A stretch of 64,000 nucleotides of DNA, from assembly GCA_038530285.1 (NCBI GenBank), contig JBCBCY010000002.1, positions 1-64,000 of the forward strand, in the 5' to 3' direction. Position numbers and translations under genes: made by a program. A model generated the notes under the pieces. That model worked only from the letters and a program-made list of their open reading frames with translations. It was not told where the DNA came from and did no database searches. Of the stretch, positions 1-9,596 are shown piece by piece. The first letter of the stretch is position 1. Every line of letters begins with the position of its first letter. Source of the stretch: JASJAR01 sp038530285 (lineage in GTDB: Bacteria; Pseudomonadota; Alphaproteobacteria; Rhodobacterales; Rhodobacteraceae).

Positions 1-2
1 TC

Positions 3-1049
3 GACCCAGGCAATCTGGTGGCCGAGGTGAACCCCGCCGCCGAGGACTTTTTGAACATGTCCGCGCGCGGTCTGCGCGGCCAACCGGTGCTGGATGTGCT
101 GGTGATCGATGCGCCCCTCGAAGATGCGCTCAGCCGGGTGCGCGCGCGCGAAGGGTCCCTGTCGATTTCGGATGCCGACATCGGCACCGGTCAAACGGCG
201 CCGGTGCAATGCAATCTCGACATCGCACCCATGGCCGACATGCCGGGGTTTTTGCTGATCATCTTTCAACCGCGTCAATTGGCGGACCGCCTGGGGCGCG
301 CGAAATCGGCCAAGACGGCGGCAAAATCCGCGATCGGCATGGCTGAAATGCTGGCCCATGAGATCAAGAACCCGCTCGCAGGCATCACCGGGGCCGCCCA
401 GCTTATTTCGATGAACCTGTCGGGCGATGATCTCGAATTGACCGACCTGATTGTGGCTGAGACCCGCCGCATCCTGAAGCTTCTCGACCAGGTCGAACAA
501 TTCGGCAACCTGCGCCTGCCAGACCGCCGGGCCGTGAACATCCATGATCTTCTCGACCGGGCCCGCAAATCCGCCGAGATCGGGTTCGCCGCCCATATGA
601 CCATCATCGAACACTTCGACCCCTCGTTGCCGCCCACTTATGTGGACGGGGACCAGATGCTGCAGGTGTTCCTGAACCTTCTGAAAAACGCATCTGAAGC
701 TGCCGGCAAGGGCGGGGGCAAGATCACGCTGAAAACATTTTACGACCTGTCGCTGCGCCTGCGCAACAAGGACGGCACGGCGATCCTGCCCTTGCAGGTT
801 GAAATCATCGACGATGGTCCGGGCCTGCCGGCGGACCTGGCAGACGACGTTTTCGAACCCTTCGTTTCGGGCAAGGAAAACGGCACCGGGCTGGGACTTG
901 CCTTGGTGTCAAAGATCATTTCCGACCACGAAGGCTGGATATCGGTGGACAGCGTCCCGGGACAGACCGTGTTCCGCATTTCGCTGCCGCTGGCTGAGCG
1001 AGCACAAACAGAACCAGAGCGCGATACGTCGGCTCTAAAGGGAGATTAA
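3..1049 (+). CDS. ntrB: NtrB nitrogen sensor histidine kinase (5' end cut by window)
   Basis: Sensor kinase of the NtrB/NtrC nitrogen pair; it phosphorylates NtrC when the PII signal reports nitrogen limitation. The reading frame is open from base 3, and the GTG at 18 is an internal codon of a PAS domain, so the true start lies outside the window. The phospho-acceptor His is in HEIKNPLAG (His codon at 357). An N box (LNLLKNASEA) and the ATP-lid motifs DDGPGLP and GTGLGLAL follow. No membrane segment is seen, as expected for soluble NtrB. The stop is 5 bases before ntrC, so the two are co-transcribed. Identity is firm from the motifs and from the following ntrC-ntrY-ntrX order. Confidence 0.95.
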   Translation, partial: DPGNLVAEVNPAAEDFLNMSARGLRGQPVLDVLVIDAPLEDALSRVRAREGSLSISDADIGTGQTAPVQCNLDIAPMADMPGFLLIIFQPRQLADRLGRAKSAKTAAKSAIGMAEMLAHEIKNPLAGITGAAQLISMNLSGDDLELTDLIVAETRRILKLLDQVEQFGNLRLPDRRAVNIHDLLDRARKSAEIGFAAHMTIIEHFDPSLPPTYVDGDQMLQVFLNLLKNASEAAGKGGGKITLKTFYDLSLRLRNKDGTAILPLQVEIIDDGPGLPADLADDVFEPFVSGKENGTGLGLALVSKIISDHEGWISVDSVPGQTVFRISLPLAERAQTEPERDTSALKGD

Positions 1050-1054
1050 CGGCC

Positions 1055-2425
1055 ATGGACGGCACAATTTTGGTCGCGGATGACGACCGGACAATTCGAA
1101 CGGTTCTGACCCAGGCCCTGACGCGCGCGGGCTGCAAGGTGCACGCGACCTCGTCGCTGGTCACGCTGATGCGCTGGGTGGAAGAGGGCAAGGGCGATCT
1201 GGTGATCTCGGATGTGATCATGCCCGATGGCAACGGCCTTGATCAGCTCCCCAAGATCGCCGATGAGCGTCCCGGCCTGCCGGTGATCGTGATTTCGGCG
1301 CAAAACACGATCATGACCGCGATCCAGGCGGCTGAGGCCGAAGCCTTTGACTATTTGCCCAAGCCGTTCGATCTGCCCGACCTGATGAAGCGCGCCTCCA
1401 AGGCGCTGGAGGTCAAGCGCCGCGCGCCCGTGCGGCGCGAAACCCCCGCCGAGACCGGCGAAAGCGGCGATCTGCCCTTGGTGGGGCGCACGCCAGCGAT
1501 GCAGGCGCTCTACCGGTTGGTCGCACGGGTGATGAACACCGATCTAACAGTGATGATCTCAGGCGAAAGCGGGACCGGCAAATCGCTGATTGCGCGGGCC
1601 ATCCACGACTTTTCCGACCGCCGGAACCTGCCGTTTGTGGTCGCGACCCCTGCGGATCTCGATGTGCTCGAAGGGCCGGCCTCACTGATTTCGCGGGCGC
1701 GCAACGGGTCGTTGCTGTTTGACGAGGTGGGCGATCTCAGCCCCGAGGCGCAGGCCCGGGTTGTCAGGATGCTTGACAGTTTCACCGACAATGCCCCGCG
1801 CGTGATGTCCACCAGCCAGGCCGATCTGGCGGTGAAAATGGAAGACGGCGCGTTTCGCCAGGATTTGTTCTATCGCCTCAGTGGCGTGACGGTCGCGGTG
1901 CCCTCGCTGCGCGAGCGGGTCGATGACATCCCGCTGCTGGTGGACCATTTCGTCAACCGGTCTGAACGCGATGGCGGTCAGGCGCGCCGCTTCGACGAAG
2001 AGGCGCTTGACCTGATCCGCGCCTATTCCTGGCCCGGCAACGTGCGCCAGTTGGAAAACACGGTGCGCCGTTTGTTGCTGACCGGCAGCGAAGAAGACGT
2101 GGGCCGGGGCGAAATCGAGCTGGTTCTGGGCAACCAGCCCGCGATTGAACCCCTGACAGGGGGCGGGTCGGGCGACAAGCTGTCGGCCTCGGTCGGCAAG
2201 CACCTGCGCCGGTACTTCGACCTGCACGGCGAGGTTCTGCCGCCCCCGGGTCTTTACCAGCGGATCCTGCGGGAAGTGGAACTGCCCCTGATTGAAATCG
2301 CCCTCGATGCGACAGGCGGAAATCAGGCGAAATGCGCCGAACTCCTCGGGATCAACCGAAATACCCTGAGAAAGAAGATCACCGACCTCGATATTCGCGT
2401 GACACGCCGCCGCAAGTTGATGTAA
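1055..2425 (+). CDS. ntrC: NtrC nitrogen response regulator, GAFTGA-less
   Basis: Response regulator of 456 residues: receiver domain (about 1-120, acceptor Asp in ISDVIMPDG), AAA+ domain with Walker A GESGTGKS and Walker B-like SLLFDEVGDL, and a C-terminal Fis-type helix-turn-helix (NQAKCAELLGINRNTLRKK). The loop between Walker A and Walker B that normally carries GAFTGA, the contact with sigma-54, is absent: the text runs straight from LEGPASLISRARNG to the Walker B strand. Rhodobacter capsulatus NtrC is known to lack this loop and to work with sigma-70 polymerase; I infer the same here. A GGGAG ribosome site precedes the ATG. It is the partner of the upstream ntrB. Confidence 0.95.
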   Translation: MDGTILVADDDRTIRTVLTQALTRAGCKVHATSSLVTLMRWVEEGKGDLVISDVIMPDGNGLDQLPKIADERPGLPVIVISAQNTIMTAIQAAEAEAFDYLPKPFDLPDLMKRASKALEVKRRAPVRRETPAETGESGDLPLVGRTPAMQALYRLVARVMNTDLTVMISGESGTGKSLIARAIHDFSDRRNLPFVVATPADLDVLEGPASLISRARNGSLLFDEVGDLSPEAQARVVRMLDSFTDNAPRVMSTSQADLAVKMEDGAFRQDLFYRLSGVTVAVPSLRERVDDIPLLVDHFVNRSERDGGQARRFDEEALDLIRAYSWPGNVRQLENTVRRLLLTGSEEDVGRGEIELVLGNQPAIEPLTGGGSGDKLSASVGKHLRRYFDLHGEVLPPPGLYQRILREVELPLIEIALDATGGNQAKCAELLGINRNTLRKKITDLDIRVTRRRKLM

Positions 2426-2514
2426 AAGTGCCACAGAGAGTGGCCGATCTGCATTGATCAGGCTGCCGACAAGGCGGTAGCCGCGACACGCGGCGCAACG
2501 GGCGAGGGCGCCGG

Positions 2515-4770
2515 GTGACCGGACGCATCGATACAGTTTTCAGGGGCTTGTTCCTGGATTTGGCGCGTCGCAAGCGGCTGCGCAGCGGTGGTACGGCGGT
2601 GCTGCTGGTGCTGGGACCTGTGCTGGCGCTGTTGACGTTCCTTGTGCTTGGCCCCTTTGCCGAAAACCCTTCCGCGCCGCGTCTGCGCCTCGTGATCCTG
2701 GCCGATCTGATCTACCTTTTGCTGGTGGCCGCCCTGATCATGGCGACGATTGCGCGGATGATTGCCGCGCGCCGGGCGCGGTCTGCCGGGTCGCGGCTGC
2801 ACATGCGGCTGACGGGTGTGTTCGCGCTGATTGCCATCCTGCCCACGGTGACGGTGGCCCTGTTTGCGGGCCTGTCGATCAGCGTCGGGCTTGAGGGGTG
2901 GTTTTCAGACCGGGTGCGCTCAGCGGTGGATGCCTCACTGACGGCCGCGCAAGCCTACCGCGAAGATGAGCGCGCCGACCTGGCCCAGGATGCCGAAGCC
3001 CTCGCGGCCTATTTGAACGCGGCCCGCCAGACGGATTTCTTCATCACCGACGGCGAGTTGCGCCAGATCCTGTCGCAAGGCCAGGGGCTGGTGCAGCGGG
3101 GTCTGGAAGAGGCCTATGTGATTGACGGGCGCGGTGACATCCGGGCCCGGGGCGAAAGTTCCTACCTGTTTGATTTTGAGCCCGTCGCCCCTGCGCTGAT
3201 TGAAGCGGCCCGGGATCAGGTGCAGGTGGTCGAAGACCTGGACCTGGCCGAGTTCCGAGCCCTGATCGTGCTCGACGCGTTTCCCGACCGCTACCTTTAC
3301 ATCAGCCGCGACGTGGACGGGCGCATTCTGGCGCTTCTGGATGATGCCGAGGCGACGGCGCGGTTTTACAACGAGATGGAAAGCGAACGCGGCCAGATCG
3401 TGTTCAACTTCGGCCTGCTATACGTGGGCTTCGCCGTCAGCCTGGTGCTGGTGGCAATCTGGCTGGGGCTGTGGTTTGCCGAACGGCTGTCAAAACCCGT
3501 CGGCCGGCTGGCCGGTGCGGCGCAACGTGTTGGCGCGGGCGATCTGAACGTGCAGGTCCCCGAAGAGCAGGGCGATGACGAGATCGCCATGGTCGGCCGG
3601 TTCTTCAACCAGATGACGCGGCAGCTCAAAGGCCAGCGCGACGCGCTTTTGGCCAACAACCGCCAGATTGAAGCGCGCCGGCGATTGTTTGATTCGGTGC
3701 TGTCATCCGTGACCTCTGGCGTGATCGGGCTGGATGCCGAGGCGCGCGTGGCTTTCTTGAACCCGTCGGCGCAGGATATTCTCGTCCTGCCCGAAGCCGA
3801 GGGTCAGGGAATGGCGCTGGCCGAGGCGGTGCCTGAGTTCATGCCGCTATTTGAACGGATGAATACGTCAGGCCGCGAAACCGCCCAGGGCGAGGTGAAA
3901 CTGACCCGCGGGCGCGCGATCGAGAACCTTCTGGTGCGGCTGGCCACTCGGCGCGGGGCGGACGGCAGCAGCGAAGGCGTGGTGATCGCCTTTGATGATG
4001 TGACCGATCTGGTGTCGGCCCAGCGGATGGCGGCCTGGGGCGATGTGGCCCGCCGGATCGCCCATGAAATCAAGAACCCCCTGACACCGATCCAGCTGTC
4101 AGCCGAACAGATCGGGCGCAAGTTCCGCAAAGTCTCGGGCGATGAGGCCGAAGCGCTCGACCAGCTGGTGGGCGTGATCGTGCGCCAGACGGGTGATCTG
4201 CGCCGCATCGTCGATGAGTTTTCGCGCTTTGCACGGATGCCCGAACCCGAACGCACCCGCCAGGACCTTGTGGCGCTGGTGCGCGACGCGGTCACGCTGC
4301 AACAAAGCGCGATGGACGGCGTCGCCCTGACCGCCGATGTGCCGGACCTGCCGGTGCTGGTTGATGCCGATGCCACCCTGATTGGGCAGGCCCTGACCAA
4401 CTTGATCAAGAACGCGGGCGAAGCCATTGAAGGGCTTCAGGAAAAAGGCGCACCAGACGGCTATGCGCCGACCATCGTCGTGCGGCTTAGCGCGGACGCG
4501 AACCTGGCGGTCCTGTCGATTTCTGACAACGGCGTGGGGCTTCCGGCCGACCGGTCGCGCCTGTTTGAACCTTATGTGACCACCCGCGACAAGGGTACCG
4601 GCCTTGGCCTGCCCATCGTGAAGAAGATCATCGAAGAACACGGCGGCAAGCTGACCCTGACGGACGCACCTGCATTGGATGCGTCGGGACAGATCGGGGC
4701 GCGGGCCGACATCCAATTGCCAATCGTGGAGGCGGCTGAACAAACAGCCCCCCTGCGGGTGGCCGAATAG
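2515..4770 (+). CDS. ntrY: NtrY membrane-bound sensor histidine kinase
   Basis: Membrane sensor kinase of 751 residues that pairs with NtrX in nitrogen and envelope/redox signalling. Three hydrophobic segments near residues 25-49, 57-83 and 100-127 and a fourth near 297-327 bracket a large extracytoplasmic region. A HAMP domain (about 327-385), a PAS domain (about 390-490), HisKA with HEIKNPLTPIQLSAEQIG (His near 517) and an ATPase domain (NLIKNAGEA, DNGVGLP, GTGLGLPIV) follow. The start is GTG at 2515; no better ATG exists in frame nearby. The 89-base gap from ntrC could hold a secondary promoter, but no clear one is visible. Confidence 0.95.
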   Translation: MTGRIDTVFRGLFLDLARRKRLRSGGTAVLLVLGPVLALLTFLVLGPFAENPSAPRLRLVILADLIYLLLVAALIMATIARMIAARRARSAGSRLHMRLTGVFALIAILPTVTVALFAGLSISVGLEGWFSDRVRSAVDASLTAAQAYREDERADLAQDAEALAAYLNAARQTDFFITDGELRQILSQGQGLVQRGLEEAYVIDGRGDIRARGESSYLFDFEPVAPALIEAARDQVQVVEDLDLAEFRALIVLDAFPDRYLYISRDVDGRILALLDDAEATARFYNEMESERGQIVFNFGLLYVGFAVSLVLVAIWLGLWFAERLSKPVGRLAGAAQRVGAGDLNVQVPEEQGDDEIAMVGRFFNQMTRQLKGQRDALLANNRQIEARRRLFDSVLSSVTSGVIGLDAEARVAFLNPSAQDILVLPEAEGQGMALAEAVPEFMPLFERMNTSGRETAQGEVKLTRGRAIENLLVRLATRRGADGSSEGVVIAFDDVTDLVSAQRMAAWGDVARRIAHEIKNPLTPIQLSAEQIGRKFRKVSGDEAEALDQLVGVIVRQTGDLRRIVDEFSRFARMPEPERTRQDLVALVRDAVTLQQSAMDGVALTADVPDLPVLVDADATLIGQALTNLIKNAGEAIEGLQEKGAPDGYAPTIVVRLSADANLAVLSISDNGVGLPADRSRLFEPYVTTRDKGTGLGLPIVKKIIEEHGGKLTLTDAPALDASGQIGARADIQLPIVEAAEQTAPLRVAE

Positions 4771-4800
4771 ACCAGAACGTGACCGCATTTGGAGGGCAGA

Positions 4801-6273
4801 ATGAGCGATATTTTAATTGTCGACGACGAACGCGACATCCGGGAATTGATTGCCGATATCCTGAACGACGAGGGCTATAAGACCCGCACCGCCGGCACAT
4901 CCGATGAGGCCATGACCGAGATCAACCGGTCAGCACCTGCGCTGATGATCCTCGATATCTGGCTCAAGGACAGCCAGATGGACGGGATCGATATCCTGAA
5001 GGTGGCCAAACGGGACAATCCCGAAGTGCCGGTGGTGATCATCTCGGGCCACGGCAATATCGAAATCGCGGTCGCGGCGATCAAACAGGGCGCCTATGAT
5101 TTCATCGAAAAGCCCTTCAACATTGAACAATTGATGGTGGTGATCCGCCGCGCGATGGAAGCCTCGCGCCTCAGGGCGGAAAACGCGGCCCTGCGGCGGC
5201 GTGATGTGGCCCCGTCTGAAATGATCGGGTCCAGCCAGGCGTTCCGCACGTTGAAAGCCAACCTCGACAAGGTGACCAAATCGAACGGGCGTGTGATGCT
5301 GACCGGGGCGTCGGGGTCGGGCAAGGAAATCGCCGCGCGCTACATTCACGCCGAATCCAACCGCGCCGATGGGCCGTTTGTGACCGTCAATTCGGCGTCG
5401 ATTGAACCTGACCGCATGGAAGAGGTGCTGTTTGGCCGCCTGACATCCGAACGGGGCCTCGAATCGGGGCTTCTGGAACAGGCCCACGGCGGAGTGATCT
5501 ATTTTGACGAGGTCGGCGATATGCCCCTTGGCACCCAGTCGAAAATCCTGCGCGTGCTGACCGAGCAGCAGTTCCAGCGGGCCGGGGGCACCGACCAGGT
5601 GCGCGTTGACCTGCGCGTCATTTCGTCGACCTCAAAAGCGTTGGAGGATGAGGTGACCGCCGGCACCTTCCGGGCCGAGCTCTATCACCGGCTGAACGTC
5701 GTCCCGATCGAAGTTCCGCCGCTTGAAGAACGGCTTGAGGATATTCCCGAACTGGCCGGTCATTTCATTTCCGAATTCAACGCCACCCAGGGCCTGCCGC
5801 TGCGCAATGTGTCCGAAGAGGCCATCGCGCGTCTGCAGACCATGTCCTGGCCCGGCAACATTCGCCAGCTTCGCAACGTGATCGAGCGGGTGCTGATCCT
5901 GGGTGAAAGCGACAACCCGATCGAGGCGTCAGAACTGCCCGAAGGGGGCGGGCCGGCCGAAACCGATGACCGGATGGCCATCCACGGCTCGCTGGCGACC
6001 TTGCCCTTGCGCGACGCCCGCGAGGTGTTCGAACGCGAATACCTGCTGACACAGATCAACCGGTTTGGCGGAAACATCTCGCGCACGGCGTCGTTCGTGG
6101 GCATGGAACGCTCGGCACTTCACCGCAAGCTGAAGTCGCTGAACGTGGTGACCTCGACCAAGGCGGGGGCCCGGGTGGCGCGGGTGGAAACCGACGATGC
6201 CGCCACAGGCGATACCGCGAAAGACGGCCGCGCGCCCGATGAGGCGGATCATGCGGTCAAGGCCGCATCCTGA
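4801..6273 (+). CDS. ntrX: NtrX response regulator, GAFTGA-less
   Basis: Response regulator of 490 residues, cognate of NtrY. The receiver domain has its acceptor Asp in ILDIWLKDS, the AAA+ domain has GASGSGKE as Walker A and GVIYFDEVGDM as Walker B, and the C-terminal Fis-type HTH is NISRTASFVGMERSALHRKL. GAFTGA is missing (the stretch LFGRLTSERGLESGLLEQA stands in its place), so classical sigma-54 activation is not expected. The start is the ATG at 4801 with an ideal GGAGGG site at 4791-4796; a TTG four codons upstream overlaps that site and is rejected. The Lys of Walker A is kept but the next residue is Glu instead of Ser/Thr, which may weaken nucleotide handling. Confidence 0.95.
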   Translation: MSDILIVDDERDIRELIADILNDEGYKTRTAGTSDEAMTEINRSAPALMILDIWLKDSQMDGIDILKVAKRDNPEVPVVIISGHGNIEIAVAAIKQGAYDFIEKPFNIEQLMVVIRRAMEASRLRAENAALRRRDVAPSEMIGSSQAFRTLKANLDKVTKSNGRVMLTGASGSGKEIAARYIHAESNRADGPFVTVNSASIEPDRMEEVLFGRLTSERGLESGLLEQAHGGVIYFDEVGDMPLGTQSKILRVLTEQQFQRAGGTDQVRVDLRVISSTSKALEDEVTAGTFRAELYHRLNVVPIEVPPLEERLEDIPELAGHFISEFNATQGLPLRNVSEEAIARLQTMSWPGNIRQLRNVIERVLILGESDNPIEASELPEGGGPAETDDRMAIHGSLATLPLRDAREVFEREYLLTQINRFGGNISRTASFVGMERSALHRKLKSLNVVTSTKAGARVARVETDDAATGDTAKDGRAPDEADHAVKAAS

Positions 6274-6342
6274 GGGGCGTGAATTGACGCGCCCTGACAC
6301 CTCTGCCATGGCTGGCCCCTGCGGGGCAGCTTCGGGGAACCC

Positions 6343-7719
6343 ATGAAGGTCATCATCTGCGGAGCAGGGCAGGTCGGCTGGCAAATCGCGCGACATCTGT
6401 CGGGCGAAGACAACGACGTAACGGTCGTGGATTACAACCCGGACCTCGTCCGCCGGGCGACCGATACGCTGGATGTCACGGGCATTGCCGGGCATGCATC
6501 CTATCCCGATATCCTTGAACAGGCCGGGGCGCGCGACGCCGATATGATCATTGCCGCGACCTATTCTGACGAGGTGAACATGGTCACCTGTCAGATCGCG
6601 CATTCGGCCTTTTCGATCCCCCGCAAGATCGCGCGCCTCAGGGCACAATCGTACCTGACCGCGATCTATTCCGATCTGTACCGCCGCGATCACATGCCCA
6701 TCGATGTGGTGATCTCACCCGAAAAGGAGGTCGCAGAAGCCGCCCTTCGGCGCCTGACGGCCCCGTCCGCCTTTGATGTGCAGCCCTTTCTGGACGGCAA
6801 GGCACAGCTGATTGGGATCTACCTGGATGAAGATTGCCCCGTCCTGAACACGCCCCTGCGCCAGTTGACCGATCTTTTTTCGACCCTGCGCGCCATCGTT
6901 GTGGGGGTCCGGCGGAAAAAGAACCTTTTTGCGCCGGACCCCGACGACCAGCTTTTTGCCGAAGACGCGGTCTATATTCTGGTCCATGCCGACGATCAAA
7001 GCCGCACGCTTGAGATTTTTGGCAAGACCTCGACCCGGCAGGACCGGGTGGTGATCATCGGCGGCGGCATTGTCGGGCTGCAAGTGGCGCAAGCCCTTGA
7101 AGCGCGCGCCGACCGCGTGCGCGCCAAGGTCATCGAAAAGGACCGCGCCTGTGCCGAACGCGCCGCCGATGCGCTTGAACGCACCGTGGTTCTGAACGGC
7201 GACGGGCTGTCGGCCGAACTGCTGGCCGAAGCGGGGATTGAACGCGCCGATGCGGTCCTGACGGTGACCGACGACGACAAGACCAACATTCTGGCCGCCG
7301 TGCGCGCCAAGACCGAAGGCTGCCCGATGGCCATTGCATTGGTCAACGACCCCACATTGGAACCGATGCTGGGCCCCCTCGGGATTGACGCCCATATCAA
7401 CCCGCGCGCGACCACCGTGTCGTCCATTCTGCGCCATATCCGGCTGGGCCGGGTCCGCGCGGTCTATTCCATCGGCGATGCCGAAGCCGAGGTGATCGAG
7501 GCGGAAGTCCTGTCCACCTCGCCGATTGCGGGCAAATCCATCCGAGACATCGGATTTCCAGAAGGGGTGATCGTCGGCGCGGTTCAGAAGGGCGGCACCT
7601 ATGTGCGCCCGACCGGCAGCACGCGCATCGATGACGGCGACCGGATCGTGATCTTTGCGCTGGCCGAAGACGTGCGTGAGGCTGAACGGTTGTTCCAGGT
7701 CACAATCGATTTCTTCTGA
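6343..7719 (+). CDS. trkA: TrkA potassium uptake regulatory subunit
   Basis: Cytoplasmic NAD-binding gating subunit of the Trk potassium system, 458 residues. It is a duplicated RCK protein: the first Rossmann motif is ICGAGQVGWQIA at the N-terminus, the second is VVIIGGGIVGLQVA near residue 230, and each half ends in a TrkA-C domain. It joins the membrane pore TrkH encoded next, with a one-base stop/start overlap (TGATG at 7717-7721) that implies translational coupling. The length matches the family. The position after ntrX is typical of Rhodobacteraceae. Confidence 0.96.
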   Translation: MKVIICGAGQVGWQIARHLSGEDNDVTVVDYNPDLVRRATDTLDVTGIAGHASYPDILEQAGARDADMIIAATYSDEVNMVTCQIAHSAFSIPRKIARLRAQSYLTAIYSDLYRRDHMPIDVVISPEKEVAEAALRRLTAPSAFDVQPFLDGKAQLIGIYLDEDCPVLNTPLRQLTDLFSTLRAIVVGVRRKKNLFAPDPDDQLFAEDAVYILVHADDQSRTLEIFGKTSTRQDRVVIIGGGIVGLQVAQALEARADRVRAKVIEKDRACAERAADALERTVVLNGDGLSAELLAEAGIERADAVLTVTDDDKTNILAAVRAKTEGCPMAIALVNDPTLEPMLGPLGIDAHINPRATTVSSILRHIRLGRVRAVYSIGDAEAEVIEAEVLSTSPIAGKSIRDIGFPEGVIVGAVQKGGTYVRPTGSTRIDDGDRIVIFALAEDVREAERLFQVTIDFF

Positions 7720-9242
7720 TGCTTCTGTATCGGATCGCCCGATTGCCAATGTTCGTGCTGATGATCGGTGCAGCCGGGGTGGCGATGTTTGTGCCCGCCA
7801 TTTACGGTTTGGCGACCGATCACGGCGCGTCGGCCCGGGCGTTTGGCTATTGTGCGCTGCTCACATTGGTGATGTTCACGCTGGTGGCCCTTGCCACATG
7901 GAACCACCGCGTCCGCCACCAGACCCGGGCGAACCTTTTGACGATGGTCGCCTTCTTTGGCCTGATGCCTGCCCTGTTGGCCTGGCCGATGAGCCTTGCT
8001 CCGCCGGGCCAAGGCACCTACGGGACGGCCGTGTTCGACATGGTGTCGGCGATCACGACCACAGGCGCGCCGATCCTGCCCCTGAACGCCACCGCGCCGC
8101 CGGTGCATCTGTGGCGCGCCGAAGTGGCCTGGTTGGGCGGGTTTTTCATGTGGGTGACAGCCGCCGCGGTGCTCGCACCCCTGAACCTTGGCGGGTTTGA
8201 GGTTTCGGGCAATTTCGGCCCCGGCCGGGGCAGCGAAAGTTTCACCCAGATCACCGGAACCGCCACCCTGGGCGACCGCTTGCGCCGCTACACGGCGCTG
8301 TTGCTGCCGATATATGCAAGCCTTACCGCGGCCTTGTGGCTTTTGCTGATGGCCGTTGGCGACCCTCCGTTGGTGGCCGCGATCCATGCGATGTCGACCC
8401 TGTCGACCAGCGGTCTGTCGCCTTTGGGCGGCCCGTCAGATGCCGCTTCCGGCATTGCCGGTGAGGTCGTGATCCTGTTTTTCTTCGTCTTCGCGCTCAG
8501 CCGTCTGACCTTTCTGGCCGATGCGCGCATCGGTGGGGTCAGGTCGCTGCGGTTTGATCCCGAAATTCAGCTTGGCCTCCTGATCGCCGTCGGCCTGCCG
8601 TTGCTGCTGTTCTTGCGCCATTGGATCGCGTCTTTCGACAGCGGTGAGGCCGTGACCCTGATCGAAGGCGTGGAAGGGCTGTGGGGGGCGATGTTCACCA
8701 CCGCCTCGGTTCTGACGACAACGGGCTGGGATTCTGCGTCCTGGGACAAAGCGCTTGATTGGTCGGGCCTCAGAACGCCGGGGCTTTTGTTGATGGGCCT
8801 GGCCATTTTCGGCGGCGGGGTCGCGACCACGGCGGGCGGTGTGAAGCTACTGCGGGTCTTTGCGCTTTACAAACACGGCCTGCGCGAGATGGAAAAGCTG
8901 GTCCAGCCGTCGTCCATCGGCGGGGCCGGCCAGGCCGCGCGGCGCATTCGCCGTGAAGGGGCCTATCTGGCCTGGATCGCCTTTATGTTGTTCGCCTTGT
9001 CGATCGCGGCGGTCTGGCTTGCCCTGGCCGTGGCCGGGGTTCCATTCGAGGATGCCCTGGTTCTCACGATCGCGTCTTTGGCCAATTGCGGCCCCCTGAT
9101 CGCCAATGCCACCGCCGCCCCCATCGACCTTGCAAGCCTTTCGCCGGGCGTCAAAACCATTCTATCGGTGGCCATGGTGGTCGGCCGGATCGAAGCCCTT
9201 GCAATTATCGCATTGCTCAATCCCGAATTCTGGCGCCGATAA
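7719..9242 (+). CDS. trkH: TrkH potassium transporter, pore subunit
   Basis: Integral membrane potassium translocating subunit, 507 residues with about ten hydrophobic helices and four re-entrant pore loops of the TrkH/KtrB fold. Pore signatures visible include ITTTGAPIL (near 115), STLSTSGLSP (near 230), VLTTTGWDS (near 335) and SLANCGPLI (near 450), each holding the selectivity Gly. Its start overlaps the trkA stop by one base, so both subunits are made from one message. No extra domain is seen. Confidence 0.95.
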   Translation: MLLYRIARLPMFVLMIGAAGVAMFVPAIYGLATDHGASARAFGYCALLTLVMFTLVALATWNHRVRHQTRANLLTMVAFFGLMPALLAWPMSLAPPGQGTYGTAVFDMVSAITTTGAPILPLNATAPPVHLWRAEVAWLGGFFMWVTAAAVLAPLNLGGFEVSGNFGPGRGSESFTQITGTATLGDRLRRYTALLLPIYASLTAALWLLLMAVGDPPLVAAIHAMSTLSTSGLSPLGGPSDAASGIAGEVVILFFFVFALSRLTFLADARIGGVRSLRFDPEIQLGLLIAVGLPLLLFLRHWIASFDSGEAVTLIEGVEGLWGAMFTTASVLTTTGWDSASWDKALDWSGLRTPGLLLMGLAIFGGGVATTAGGVKLLRVFALYKHGLREMEKLVQPSSIGGAGQAARRIRREGAYLAWIAFMLFALSIAAVWLALAVAGVPFEDALVLTIASLANCGPLIANATAAPIDLASLSPGVKTILSVAMVVGRIEALAIIALLNPEFWRR

Positions 9243-9359
9243 GCGATTGACGTCCTGCGACAATTTCGGTCTGTTAACGCCGTGTGTGGCGCCTCATAAA
9301 GAGGCGGTAAGGATTGTGTTGCCCTATTGGTGGCACCAAGAAGAAAAGGTTAAGTCAAA

Positions 9360-9593
9360 ATGGCTTCCGAGAGACAGAATTTACAGGACGCGTTTCTGAA
9401 CCACGTCCGCAAAACAAAAGTTCCCGTGACAATTTTTTTGATCAATGGCGTCAAGCTGCAGGGCGTCATCACTTGGTTTGACAACTTCTGCGTGTTGCTG
9501 CGCCGCGACGGCCAGTCACAATTGGTGTATAAGCACGCGATTTCGACGATCATGCCGTCGCAACCCATCAGCCTTTATGAAGGCGAAGAGTAA
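9360..9593 (+). CDS. hfq: RNA chaperone Hfq
   Basis: Sm-like hexameric RNA chaperone of 77 residues that pairs small RNAs with mRNAs. The Sm1 motif (VTIFLINGVKLQGVITWFDNF) and Sm2 motif (QLVYKHAISTIMP) are intact. As in other Rhodobacteraceae it lacks the long disordered C-terminal tail of the E. coli protein. The 117-base leader contains a GCCTC/GAGGC hairpin. hflX starts 3 bases after its stop, a conserved pairing. Confidence 0.97.
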   Translation: MASERQNLQDAFLNHVRKTKVPVTIFLINGVKLQGVITWFDNFCVLLRRDGQSQLVYKHAISTIMPSQPISLYEGEE

Positions 9594-9596
9594 CAC

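Noticed and set aside
4789..4800. TTG start of ntrX four codons upstream
   Set aside because: The TTG lies within the GGAGGG ribosome site that serves the ATG at 4801.
6312..6331. Terminator between ntrX and trkA
   Set aside because: A GCTG-CCCC/GGGG-CAGC hairpin is present but has no U tract and leaves only 12 bases before trkA; it may be a leader structure instead.
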